Source: DTYU01 sp040757355 (lineage in GTDB: Bacteria > Bacillota > Desulfotomaculia > Desulfotomaculales > Ammonificaceae). Taken from it: a stretch of DNA of 44,730 bases. The first letter of the stretch is position 1; each line of letters starts with the position of its first letter. Positions 15,822-24,283 of the stretch are shown piece after piece. Under the pieces are notes generated by a model, which saw only the letters and a program-made list of their open reading frames with translations, was not told where the DNA came from and searched no databases. The stretch is from contig JBFLWY010000024.1 in assembly GCA_040757355.1 (NCBI GenBank), forward strand, positions 1 to 44,730. The letters are read 5' to 3'. The translations under genes were made by a program, and so were the position numbers.

Positions 15822-17375
15822 GTGGGAAGACGTTTAGCAGCAGCGGTTTTGCTGGGTTTGATCGTAGGTATTGCCGGTATCGGAACTGCACTTGCGGCGG
15901 AACCGGCTACAATATCGCTCGGTACCGACGGCTGGACAAGCCTGCCGGACGGGTGGAGCGATTTCGTCGGATGGGATCCTTCGACGCATACGGGCTGGCT
16001 TAATCAGGACCTTTACGCAAGGATCATGATAGTTTCGAATGATGTTACCCTAGACGGAAACGGCTTCACACTTGCAGGAGACAACACCGGGGACGGAGTT
16101 ACGCTTTGGTTGAAGAGCGGGGTTGTCGTCAAGAATCTAAAAATCCGGGAGTTCACAAGAGGGATTTATCTAGTGAACTCGCACTGCAACAGCATTTCGG
16201 GAAACACGGTTGCAAAGAACGTGAACGGGATATGGCTGCAAGGCTCGTCCAACAATACCATCACCGGGAACATCCTGCAGGGGAATACCGATAAAGGCAT
16301 CCACCTCATGGGGTCGGCCGGCAACACAATCAGCAGTAACACGGCTACAGACGGCAGTTATGGGATCTGGTTGCAAGGAAGCCCCAACAATACTGTTACA
16401 GGGAATACAGCCAGCGGGAATACGCTCAGGGGCATCCAGCTTGCGAATTGTACCGGTAATACCGTTAGTGGTAATACCGCTTCCAATAACGCTTGCGGGA
16501 TTTGGCTGCAGGGTTGCCAGAAGAATAACATTGCAGAAAACAACCTCCGTGGAAACAGCGTTGCGGGTATTCACTTCATGGGATGCAGCGAAAACACGTT
16601 TAGCGGCAATCTGATTTCAGGCGGCGGTAAGGGAATTCACGGGCAAGGCTCCGGAAGCAATACGCTGAACCGGAATTCGGTTTCCGGCTGCGACTGCGGG
16701 CTATCGCTCCTGGCGTCCAGCGGACACGATATATACAACAACACCATTACCGGAAACTGCTGCGGTCTCAGTTTATGGAACTCAAGTAACAACCGGGTTT
16801 ACAACAACAACTTTATTGGCAACTCGGTCCAGGCGCTGGTTGGGCTCGGCACCGGCAACGTTTTCAACCTCGACAGGCCTGCGGGGGGAAACTACTGGAG
16901 CAACTGGACCGGGCCGGATACCAACGGCGACGGCTTTGTGGACAGCCCTTACGTGTTCGAAAGGCGGAACCGTCTGTATTACGGCCAGGACAACCTCCCG
17001 TGGACAAGGGAGAACGGATGGCTGGATGCCTATACATTTGAAGGTTTTCTTCCACCGTTGGACAGCGACGGAGCAACCTTCAGGCTCGGGCGCTCTATTC
17101 CGGTCAAGTTCCGGCTCCGGGACGCGAACGGCGATTATGTCGCCGACGCGGGGGCGGCGCTCTTCCTGGTCAGGGTTGTCAACGGAATTCCCGGCGAAGA
17201 GATAGATGCCGTCTCCGCAAGCAAGTCGGTGCACGACAACTTTTTCAGATATTCACCGGGGGACAATCTCTACATCTTTAATCTTGATACAAAGGACCTC
17301 TCGGTGGGTACCTGGCGGCTGAGAACAGCACTCGATGACGGTACTTCGCACCATGTCACGATAGTACTGGAATAA
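15822..17375 (+). CDS. Secreted NosD-like beta-helix repeat protein
   Basis: About 517-aa exported protein. Signal peptide: GRRLAAAVLLGLIVGIAGIGTALAAEP. Residues from about 70 to 360 are right-handed parallel beta-helix repeats of roughly 22-24 residues with SGNT, NNTITGN and GIWLQGS motifs, as in NosD and periplasmic copper-binding repeat families. A spacer rich in Gly, Trp and Asp (NYWSNWTGPDTNGDG) resembles the usual end of a NosD coil. The C-terminal 90 residues (LGRSIPVKFRLRDANG, GTWRLRTALDDG) form an Ig-like PxKF-type domain. GTG 15822 is chosen for the AGGGGGGGTGA upstream. Probably cell-surface or spore-surface associated; substrate unknown. Confidence 0.8.
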   Translation: MGRRLAAAVLLGLIVGIAGIGTALAAEPATISLGTDGWTSLPDGWSDFVGWDPSTHTGWLNQDLYARIMIVSNDVTLDGNGFTLAGDNTGDGVTLWLKSGVVVKNLKIREFTRGIYLVNSHCNSISGNTVAKNVNGIWLQGSSNNTITGNILQGNTDKGIHLMGSAGNTISSNTATDGSYGIWLQGSPNNTVTGNTASGNTLRGIQLANCTGNTVSGNTASNNACGIWLQGCQKNNIAENNLRGNSVAGIHFMGCSENTFSGNLISGGGKGIHGQGSGSNTLNRNSVSGCDCGLSLLASSGHDIYNNTITGNCCGLSLWNSSNNRVYNNNFIGNSVQALVGLGTGNVFNLDRPAGGNYWSNWTGPDTNGDGFVDSPYVFERRNRLYYGQDNLPWTRENGWLDAYTFEGFLPPLDSDGATFRLGRSIPVKFRLRDANGDYVADAGAALFLVRVVNGIPGEEIDAVSASKSVHDNFFRYSPGDNLYIFNLDTKDLSVGTWRLRTALDDGTSHHVTIVLE

Positions 17376-17396
17376 GGGCGCAGGTACCCCAGGCTT

Positions 17397-17433
17397 GGGG
17401 CTGTCCAGAAGACCTTCCGGACAGCCCCTTTTT
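17397..17433 (+). terminator. Rho-independent terminator
   Basis: GGGGCTGTCC (17397-17406) pairs perfectly with GGACAGCCCC (17419-17428), followed by TTTTTC. It ends the beta-helix gene and could also serve the convergent regulator gene. Confidence 0.9.
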
Positions 17434-17489
17434 CTATATGGGATTCAAAAATAGGGTCAGGCACCCAAGCCAGGATTAATGTGGCACGG

Positions 17490-19256
17490 TTAAAACCTTT
17501 TGTTTTTTGCAAGGAAGCGATAAAGGGTCGCTCTCCCCACACCCAAGAGCTTAGAGGCTTTGACTTTATTGCCGCCTGTTTCTGCCAAGGCCTTTTCAAC
17601 ATCCTCGAGACGGAGCTTCGTTCTTGATGCCGGCGTGGTTCCGACCGGCTGTTTTCCGCCCGTGGTCCTGCGGATCCTGTAGGTTCCTGCTATTTCCGGT
17701 GGCAGGTGTTCCAGGCCGATCTCACCGCCAGGGCACTTTACCATTGCGAACTGAACGGCGTTCTGCAACTGCCTGATATTGCCCGGCCAGTCGTAGTCCA
17801 TTAATGCGGACAGTGCCGGGCCGCTCAGTGAAAAGTGACGGCTTCCTGCCTGCAATGCGTATCTTTTCAAAAAGTGCTCCGCTAGCAGGGGAATGTCACT
17901 CCGTCTTTCCCGTAGCGGCGGAAGGGTTACCGGGACAACGCAGAGGCGGTAGTACAGGTCTTCGCGGAATTTTCCATGTGTCACCATTTCCTTGAGGTCG
18001 CGGTTGGTTGCGCTGATCACCCGTATGTCCACTTTAATCGTCTTTTCGCCGCCGACGCGCTCGAAAGTCCCTTCTTGCAGGATTCGCAGGAGCTTGACCT
18101 GGGTCGCCAGCGACAATTCCCCAACCTCGTCGAGGAAAAGCGTTCCCCCGTCGGCCAACTCAAAGCGGCCCTTTTTATCCCGGATTGCTCCGGTAAAAGC
18201 CCCTTTGACGTGGCCGAAAAGCTCGCTTTCCAGTGTCCCCTCCGGGAGGGCGCCGCAGTTTACAACCACAAAGGGTTTTGCCGCCCGCAGGCTCTCACTG
18301 TGGATCGCCGCCGCCACGAGTTCCTTTCCGGTGCCTGTTTCGCCCTGGATCAAAATCGGAACATTCGTTGCCGCCACATTGCGAATTGTTTCGAAGACCT
18401 CCAGCATTTTGTAATCTCTGCCGATAATACCGGAAAACTGTGTGGTTTCGCCTAAACGCTGTTCGAGTTCGATAACCCGGGTCTGGTCCCGGTAAGAGGC
18501 CAGTATCCCTACAGCCCGGCCGGTGCTGTCTCTCATGGGTACCACAGACATTTCCAGGTGCCTGGTCTCGCCTTCCTTGGTCGCTATGTCGAGCGGGTAG
18601 GCAACCGGGCCGTCCACTACACAAGTCCCCGTTTCCTGGAAGCTGCATTTCCCCCCGCAAAAACCGAACGGGAAAACCCGGTGGCAGTCCCGGCCGAGAA
18701 CCTCTTCCCTGCGGTACCCGGTGATCTCCTCGGCCGCCCTGTTGAAGAAAAAGATCCGGCGGAACACGTCGTGGGCCACAATGCCCTCTTTCAGGTTGTC
18801 CAGGATTCGCTCGGCGTTGTTCTTCAGGGTGACTAAGGCAGAAAAGTAGCCGTGCTCGAATAACTCGCTCACCCGCTTCCTTATTTCGTCCCGGAGTGCC
18901 CAAAGAAACTGGTACCTTCCGGCTCCATTTTCCTGTGACGCCGGATCGGGCAGGTCCCAGGAAATAACGCCGTGGATGCCCTGGAGAACGGGATAGCGCT
19001 CTCTGATACGGTTGCTCAACATGATCACCACGTCAAACAGTTGGACCCCTAAGTCCGATATCTTTTTTGCGGTGTGTCCTGAAATGTCCACACCGGCTTC
19101 GGCCATCACCCGTAGAGTCAGCGGGTCAATAGCCCCTTTGGTCAGACCGGCGCTTATAACGCGCACTCCGGGAGGGGCGAAGAGTTTGGCGAAACCCTCT
19201 GCCATCTGGCTGCGGCACGAGTTGTATTCGCCAACAAACAAAAGCTTGTGTTCCAC
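17490..19256 (-). CDS. Sigma-54 activator with degenerate phosphatase sensor domain
   Basis: About 588-aa enhancer-binding regulator. Domains in order: low-molecular-weight phosphatase/arsenate reductase-like (about 1-135), PAS with a Cys cluster (CHRVFPFGFCGGKCSF, about 150-265), sigma-54 AAA+ (GETGTGKE Walker A; GAFTGA sigma-54 contact; GGTLFLDEVGEL Walker B) and a Fis-type helix-turn-helix (NKVKASKLLGVGRATLYRFL). In the phosphatase domain the P-loop reads FVGEYNSCRSQMAEG, so the position of the nucleophilic Cys in C-x5-R is Gly. The domain probably senses an anion or protein rather than catalysing. Start GTG 19256 follows AGGCGGTGA; GTG 19265 is an alternative. It is divergent from a sigma-54 promoter it presumably controls. 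Confidence 0.9.
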   Translation of the reverse strand: MEHKLLFVGEYNSCRSQMAEGFAKLFAPPGVRVISAGLTKGAIDPLTLRVMAEAGVDISGHTAKKISDLGVQLFDVVIMLSNRIRERYPVLQGIHGVISWDLPDPASQENGAGRYQFLWALRDEIRKRVSELFEHGYFSALVTLKNNAERILDNLKEGIVAHDVFRRIFFFNRAAEEITGYRREEVLGRDCHRVFPFGFCGGKCSFQETGTCVVDGPVAYPLDIATKEGETRHLEMSVVPMRDSTGRAVGILASYRDQTRVIELEQRLGETTQFSGIIGRDYKMLEVFETIRNVAATNVPILIQGETGTGKELVAAAIHSESLRAAKPFVVVNCGALPEGTLESELFGHVKGAFTGAIRDKKGRFELADGGTLFLDEVGELSLATQVKLLRILQEGTFERVGGEKTIKVDIRVISATNRDLKEMVTHGKFREDLYYRLCVVPVTLPPLRERRSDIPLLAEHFLKRYALQAGSRHFSLSGPALSALMDYDWPGNIRQLQNAVQFAMVKCPGGEIGLEHLPPEIAGTYRIRRTTGGKQPVGTTPASRTKLRLEDVEKALAETGGNKVKASKLLGVGRATLYRFLAKNKRF

Positions 19257-19272
19257 GATAATCACCGCCTAG

Positions 19273-19340
19273 TGTCTCAATGTCTCGGGTGTATCACTGT
19301 CTCAGTAGCATTATTGTATCATTCTTGCGCTACTGAGACA
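19273..19340. promoter_or_regulatory. Inverted-repeat activator sites (upstream activating sequence)
   Basis: TGTCTCAGTAGC (19298-19309) is perfectly inverted as GCTACTGAGACA (19329-19340). Two further TGTCTC half-sites lie at 19273 and 19281. The cluster is about 90-150 bases upstream of the -24 element, the normal range for an enhancer-binding activator, and next to the regulator gene start. Confidence 0.7.
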
Positions 19341-19426
19341 ATTAAGTTATACACAACCCGCTGCAATAACGCTGCAACCCCTTGCCGACCGGTAAGCGGG
19401 GGCTTTTTAAGTCTTATTGTTGCCGG

Positions 19427-19443
19427 TGGCACGGTTATTGCTA
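19427..19443 (+). promoter_or_regulatory. Sigma-54 (-24/-12) promoter
   Basis: TGGCAC, 5 bases, TTGCTA: a full match to the TGGCAC-N5-TTGCW consensus. It reads toward the zinc-ribbon gene starting at 19498. Confidence 0.88.
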
Positions 19444-19497
19444 TTCATAAGAATTAGGAGAGCAGCTATCGAACTTTTTTCAAGGGGGGTGACTGCG

Positions 19498-19725
19498 GTG
19501 TTTGACAGGTGCCCCGGCAGCGATAACATCTGCACGCCTACACTCCGGATCAAGAAGTGCCCGCGGTGCGGGTCGGAGGTAGAGGTTTTCTCAAATGATG
19601 TGCGGGTCAAATGCCCTGGATGCGGCCTTGACGTTTACAACGATATACAATCGTGCGTACGGTGGTGCCGATACGCCAAGCTATGCCTCGGGGAGGAAGA
19701 GTATAGAAGGATTGTTAAAGACTGA
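19498..19725 (+). CDS. Small cysteine-rich zinc-ribbon-like protein
   Basis: 75-aa protein with nine cysteines: CPGSDNIC at the start, CPRCGSEVEVFSNDVRVKCPGCG forming a paired CxxC ribbon, then CVRWCRYAKLC near the C-terminus. The two CxxC pairs suggest one zinc site; the last three cysteines could hold a second metal or cluster. GTG 19498 follows AAGGGGGGTGA. Driven by the sigma-54 promoter 55 bases upstream and followed by a ferredoxin-like gene. Homologues of this pattern are usually hypothetical; no function assigned. Confidence 0.75.
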   Translation: MFDRCPGSDNICTPTLRIKKCPRCGSEVEVFSNDVRVKCPGCGLDVYNDIQSCVRWCRYAKLCLGEEEYRRIVKD

Positions 19726-19740
19726 AATGTTCCGGTAGTG

Positions 19741-19812
19741 CCCGGCACTCCGTAGATAGTCCACCGTTACGCCAATTACGTAATACAACAACCTTGTCTG
19801 TTGAGTGCCGGG
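19741..19812. repeat. 72-bp inverted-repeat element with CCCGGCACTC ends
   Basis: CCCGGCACTC (19741-19750) is exactly inverted as GAGTGCCGGG (19803-19812), with a small palindrome ATTACGTAAT inside. The ends differ from element A (CCCAGCACTC) by one base. It separates the zinc-ribbon and ferredoxin-like genes and could fold as a hairpin in their transcript. Confidence 0.7.
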
Positions 19813-19890
19813 GTTTCCGGGAGATGAATCAAATGTTTTGATATCGGTTGGTGAGCGTGTCAATAAGTATAAGTGAACGAAGGTGAAACA

Positions 19891-20655
19891 ATGGCAAGAA
19901 TAAAGCGAAAAATCATCTGGATAGAAGAGGATAAATGCGACGGGTGCGGACTTTGCATCCCGGGCTGTCCGGAAGGGGCGCTGCAGGTCGTCGACGGCAA
20001 AGCCAGGCTGGTCAGGGAGAGCTTCTGTGACGGGCTCGGGGCCTGCGTGGGGGAGTGCCCTAACGGGGCACTCAGGGTCGAGGAAAGGGAGGTTGGAGAT
20101 TACGACTTTGACGGGGTAGTAAAACACCTGAGTGAAAAATCTCCCGAACTCCTGGAAAGGCACTTGAGGCATCTGAAGGAGCACGGCGTAGAGTTATCCG
20201 GCAAGGGGACGCATCCAGAGGGAACACCGTGCACGAAGGCAAGCGTCGTGTCCGGACACGCAGGGCCGCTCCGGCAGTGGCCGATCAAGCTCTACCTGAT
20301 ACCCCCGACGGCGCCGTTTCTAAAAGACGCCGACCTGGTACTGGTTGCCGATTGCGTTCCTTTCGCCTGCGCGAATGTGCACGGCGAGTTCCTCGAAGGT
20401 AAGGCGTTGGCAACAGGATGCCCCAAGTTAGACGACATTATGGTCTACAAGGACAAAATCGAGCGGATTATTAAGAAGTCCCGCGTGCGGAGTCTGAAGG
20501 TACTTCACATGGAGGTCCCCTGCTGTTCCGGACTGGTGTACGTCGCCCGGGAAGCGCTTGCCCGGACGGGAGTCGATATTCCACTGGAGTCGGTGGTCAT
20601 AGGCATCAAGGGAGAAACTAAATCCCAGCGCCTTTTAAACGGCAAGGCTTCTTAG
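19891..20655 (+). CDS. 4Fe-4S ferredoxin-domain protein, sigma-54 regulon
   Basis: 254-aa cytoplasmic iron-sulfur protein. The N-terminus carries two cluster motifs: CDGCGLCIPGCPEGAL (about residue 16) and CDGLGACVGECPNGAL (about residue 46). The rest (about 90-250) holds further conserved cysteines, in CTKAS, DCVPFACANVH, TGCPKLDD and VPCCSG, suggesting another metal or redox site. ATG 19891 follows GAAGGTG. It is downstream of the sigma-54-driven zinc-ribbon gene with no terminator between, so probably the same transcript. Likely a redox partner or sensor-linked reductase subunit; no specific reaction can be assigned. Confidence 0.8.
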   Translation: MARIKRKIIWIEEDKCDGCGLCIPGCPEGALQVVDGKARLVRESFCDGLGACVGECPNGALRVEEREVGDYDFDGVVKHLSEKSPELLERHLRHLKEHGVELSGKGTHPEGTPCTKASVVSGHAGPLRQWPIKLYLIPPTAPFLKDADLVLVADCVPFACANVHGEFLEGKALATGCPKLDDIMVYKDKIERIIKKSRVRSLKVLHMEVPCCSGLVYVAREALARTGVDIPLESVVIGIKGETKSQRLLNGKAS

Positions 20656-20723
20656 TGATTGATGAGGAGGTTGCCTTAAGGTTGTAAACAGAAGAGAGCC
20701 CGAAAGTAAAAGTGATTGGGCGA

Positions 20724-20749
20724 GGCGGCATGTAAGCCGCCCTATTTTT
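20724..20749 (+). terminator. Rho-independent terminator
   Basis: GGCGGC (20724-20729), loop ATGTAA, GCCGCC (20736-20741), then CTATTTTT. It follows the ferredoxin-like gene and faces the convergent permease gene. Confidence 0.8.
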
Positions 20750-20788
20750 GTGTCTCCTAAACATTTACGGAGTCCTACAGGCGATGGT

Positions 20789-21958
20789 TCACAGTTTCAC
20801 AATGTTCCGCTTCGTCAACCGGTCGAGTAGAACTCCTGCGAGGAACCCGGCGCCCATGTTCCAAAGGGCAAAACCGGCAGTTACCAGAAAGACGTAAAAC
20901 TCATTTTTTTCACGGGGAACGTCCCGTGCCGAAACCGCCAACTCGAGGCCGGCGAAGAAGAGGATCACGCCCAGGATGCTTTCCGGAAAGAGCTGAAAAA
21001 TAACCGCAATGGATTCGCTCAAAAAGAGCGCGGCGGCCAGCAGGATGCAGCCGAGGATAATGGTTGCCCCGCCGGTATGTGCGCCGAAGCGAACGTGCCC
21101 GGCCATTCCCCCCGCGCCGTGGCACATCGGGATACCGCCGCCGAGGGGCGAAATCAGGTTCATGATCCCCTGGGAGATGGCAACCTTCTTCTCGGTGGTC
21201 GGCCGTTCTGGGAAGAGGCGGTTGTTCTCCGCGGTGATGGCGATTACCGCGTTGCCTAAAGTGAGCGGTATCTGGGGAATGCCCAGGATGAGCGTCCCCT
21301 TGACAAAGTCCTGCCATGTCAGTTCTCCCAAAGCGAAATGTGGCAGCTTCAGGCCGACGTCAACAGCGGCCAGGCGCGCCAGCAGTCCCGGATCATGTGT
21401 TTTAAGGAAGGCTACGATGATTCCGATCAATAGTAAGGCGAACATGGCCGGGATTTTCTTGTTACCTAACATTAAAAAGGTGATTACCAGGGCGATCAGG
21501 GCCACAATCCAGTCCGTGCCCATCATTCTGATCCCGTCGCGGATAAACAAGAACCCCAGGCCGAGCACTATACCCCTGACGATCGGTTTGGTGGCCACCT
21601 TAGCAACAAGGCTGATGGTATTCGTTAAGCCCATAATCAGCCAGAAGATGCCGGTGAAAAGCCCGGCTCCGTATACCATGCCCGGTGATACTGCCCGAGA
21701 CGTAATGGCGGCTGCGCCGATGGCCTTCATGGGCTGCACCGGGATCGGGGTTTTGTAGTACGTTCCGCAGGCAATGAGCAGGATGCCGAACATAAACAGG
21801 ATACCGAAGGGGTCAATCTTCATTACGGTGATGTATCCGATGACGAATGGGATGAGTGTACCGAGGTCTCCGAAGGCTCCCGCCCACTCCAAGCGGTCGA
21901 AACGGTTTTTCCACGGTGGGACCTCGGTGCGGGGGGATTCCGCCGAAGGTTGCATCAT
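20789..21958 (-). CDS. MOT1-type molybdate/sulfate permease
   Basis: About 389-aa membrane protein with 10 or more helices, of the MOT1/SulP-related family that imports molybdate or sulfate. Signature stretches: GDLGTLIPFVIGY near the N-terminus, IPVQPMKAIGA (about residue 75), LILGIPQIPLTLGNAVIA (about residue 230) and PLGGGIPMCHGAGGMAGH (about residue 275). There is no STAS domain, as in MOT1 proteins. ATG 21958 (or GTG 21973) follows AAAGGTTGAG. Molybdate uptake would fit an anaerobe with molybdoenzymes, but ion choice is not readable here. Confidence 0.85.
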   Translation of the reverse strand: MMQPSAESPRTEVPPWKNRFDRLEWAGAFGDLGTLIPFVIGYITVMKIDPFGILFMFGILLIACGTYYKTPIPVQPMKAIGAAAITSRAVSPGMVYGAGLFTGIFWLIMGLTNTISLVAKVATKPIVRGIVLGLGFLFIRDGIRMMGTDWIVALIALVITFLMLGNKKIPAMFALLLIGIIVAFLKTHDPGLLARLAAVDVGLKLPHFALGELTWQDFVKGTLILGIPQIPLTLGNAVIAITAENNRLFPERPTTEKKVAISQGIMNLISPLGGGIPMCHGAGGMAGHVRFGAHTGGATIILGCILLAAALFLSESIAVIFQLFPESILGVILFFAGLELAVSARDVPREKNEFYVFLVTAGFALWNMGAGFLAGVLLDRLTKRNIVKL

Positions 21959-21991
21959 GCTCAACCTTTCCACCTTGTTTCTCTACCAATA

Positions 21992-22021
21992 AGCGTAAGC
22001 TGCTTACGACCCAGGTGTCAA
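21992..22021 (-). promoter_or_regulatory. Putative permease promoter with palindromic operator
   Basis: Minus strand TTGACA (22021-22016), 18-base spacer, TACGCT (21997-21992). The spacer and -10 overlap a near-perfect palindrome, CGTAAGC-A-GCTTACG (22008-21994), well placed for a repressor. The rest of 21974-22335 shows no gene. Confidence 0.45.
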
Positions 22022-22335
22022 TAAAGATTGTTTGAAAGTTCTGAAGTTTTACATGCCTCTTCATTCAATGAACTAGCGGGCGGTTTTCGCACTCCGGAAC
22101 AATGCCATATTTTTCTACACAGGATATATCATGGGGGTTTAACGCTGCGCTGAGGATACCGCACAAATTTCCGTCTTAGATGGTATGAAAAAGATTTTGA
22201 GAGGTTTAGGGTAATTTTTCCTCCAAAATAAATGAGACAAGTCACTCTTTGTATTTGAGGGAAATATACTGTTGCTAAACAAGTAAGAAAATGGCACACA
22301 TGGTAAATAAATGTACATTAAGGAGGAATAACAAG

Positions 22336-24252
22336 GTGCGTTCAATAGAATTTGGTTCATATCCGCGCTTTATAGAGCCCCAAAAAGAACAATTTGTAGA
22401 GAAAAAAGAACCAGCGGTCACGGAATCCGAGGGTGGGGATTTGAAACAAACAGAAGAAGAGGCCGGTAAAGAGGACAAGGAAGGAGATTCAGAAAACCCT
22501 GAAAGAGCAGTAGAAGACCACAAGGTTGCCGGAGATTCATCCCCATTCCCGTTGAAACAATCTCTGCAAGAACTCTTTGATCAAGCGGTGAAACTTCACG
22601 ACCGCGGTGTTGAAGGAGATGCTGAAGCAGTTAAAAAAGCCTATGATCTGTTAACCACCCTTCGTCTCCGGGCTCCCCAGAACGCTCTTGTCGATGCTTA
22701 CTACGGGAGCGTGACCGCGCTTTTGGGCCGGGATGCTATCGACCCCAACGAAAGGTTTAAAAAGGCCCTGAAGGGCCTAAAAACACTTGACGGGGCAGTG
22801 GCCACCGATCCCGGCAACGTTCAAATACGCATCCTGCGGGCTTATGTAAGCTACCGGCTGCCCGAGATGTATTTCCACCGGACGAAAACCGCCATTGAGG
22901 ATTTCGGTTACTTAATCTCCCGGTACGAAAAAGACCCGAAAGTTTTCTCCCGGGAGTTTTACTGGCAATTGCTTTACGATTTGGGTGCCTCCTACAAGCG
23001 CCTCGAACAGCACCGGGAAGCGGATGCCACCTGGTCAAGGCTGCTGTCAGTCGCCGAGGACCCAAAGTATAAGAACCTCCTTCAAACTCAGGGATTCAAG
23101 CTGTCCGGGGAGGCCTGGAATGCCGGATTTGAAGACACGTCTGGTCCGGAAGCGGAACCGGCGCCGGCTAAAAAAAAAGATGAAGTAGCGCAGGAAGGAA
23201 TGGCGCTCTATGAACTGGCGCTGTCCGGCGATAAGGAGGCGGCGAACAAAGCTTACGATTTTTTTTCAAAAGCGCTCGCGGGGGAGCCGGAAAATCTCCT
23301 GCTTAAGGCATACCACGCAGACTGCTTGTCCCTGAAGGGCAGGCATGCAGCAGAACCTACCGAGATGTTCGCAAACGCGATAAAGGCCATGAAGGTTTTC
23401 GACAGCGTGGTAAACAGCAAGCCCGACGATGTAATGCTGCGTTTGATGAGGGCAAGGCACAGTTTCCGACTCCCCGAAGCCTTTTTTCGCCGTACGGCCA
23501 CGGCGGTGACAGATTTTGAATACCTAATCGGTCGCTATGAGAAAGACCGCTCCGTTTTCCCCAGAGAAACTTACTGGCAACTGCTCTATGACCTGGGTGA
23601 GGCGTACCAGCGCCTGGGTTTGGAAGAAGAATCACGGTCGGCATGGAGAAAACTCCTGTTGCTCAGGCCCGATCCGAAATATAGGGCGATGATCGACGAG
23701 AAGCGCGGCATCGGCGTGGGCAGACGCCAGAAGAGGCGGTTGGCGCCAAGAAACCAGGAGGAACTCTTCCGGGAGGGCATGAGGCTGCATGACCTCGGCG
23801 TTGCCGGTGACAAGAAAGCGGTGACAGAGGCCCGCGAAATCTGGCAGAAAGCCTATGATACGAACCCCCGAGACGCGGTCGCCCAGGCTTATTACGGTAG
23901 CTGCCTTGGTTTAGCCGCACGGGATTCAACCGACCCGAACACGTTGTTCAGTGATACCATTAAAGGTTTAAAACTTCTCAACCGGGCGGTGGGGAGAGAT
24001 CCTAACAACGCGACCATACGTCTCTTGCGGGCGTATTTTACTTATTCTCTTCCCGAGTCGTTCTTCCATTTAACCGGGCGGGCAATAAAAGACTTTCGAT
24101 ATCTAAAAACGCTTTATGAGCGGGACGGTAGTATCTTTTCAAAGGCACTCTATCAACAAATCCTCCGCGACCTGGCTTCAGCGTACAAGCGAACCGGTCA
24201 GGACGAAAAGGCCGGGAAAGTTTTGGCTAACCTCCAGCAGGACAGCACTTGA
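22336..24252 (+). CDS. Protein with three tandem TPR-like modules
   Basis: About 638-aa soluble protein without signal peptide. A charged, disordered N-terminus (residues 1-75, rich in Glu, Lys and Asp) is followed by three homologous modules of about 150 residues, starting near 77, 280 and 473. Each carries LHDxGVxGDxxAVxxAY, AYYGSxxxLxGRDxxDPN, LRAYxSYRLPExFFHRT and a YWQLLYDLGxAYKRLGQ-type helix. The helix pairs look like tetratricopeptide repeats, so a scaffold role is likely. GTG 22336 is chosen for the AAGGAGGA just upstream. Function unknown. Module sequence divergence implies old duplications. Confidence 0.75.
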   Translation: MRSIEFGSYPRFIEPQKEQFVEKKEPAVTESEGGDLKQTEEEAGKEDKEGDSENPERAVEDHKVAGDSSPFPLKQSLQELFDQAVKLHDRGVEGDAEAVKKAYDLLTTLRLRAPQNALVDAYYGSVTALLGRDAIDPNERFKKALKGLKTLDGAVATDPGNVQIRILRAYVSYRLPEMYFHRTKTAIEDFGYLISRYEKDPKVFSREFYWQLLYDLGASYKRLEQHREADATWSRLLSVAEDPKYKNLLQTQGFKLSGEAWNAGFEDTSGPEAEPAPAKKKDEVAQEGMALYELALSGDKEAANKAYDFFSKALAGEPENLLLKAYHADCLSLKGRHAAEPTEMFANAIKAMKVFDSVVNSKPDDVMLRLMRARHSFRLPEAFFRRTATAVTDFEYLIGRYEKDRSVFPRETYWQLLYDLGEAYQRLGLEEESRSAWRKLLLLRPDPKYRAMIDEKRGIGVGRRQKRRLAPRNQEELFREGMRLHDLGVAGDKKAVTEAREIWQKAYDTNPRDAVAQAYYGSCLGLAARDSTDPNTLFSDTIKGLKLLNRAVGRDPNNATIRLLRAYFTYSLPESFFHLTGRAIKDFRYLKTLYERDGSIFSKALYQQILRDLASAYKRTGQDEKAGKVLANLQQDST

Positions 24253-24283
24253 GGTAATCCGTTTTACGGAGAGGGTGTGCGGG

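Noticed and set aside
17481..17496. TGGCACGGTTAAAACC resembling a second sigma-54 -24 element
   Set aside because: It lacks the TTGC -12 half at the right distance and lies at the coding end of the regulator gene.
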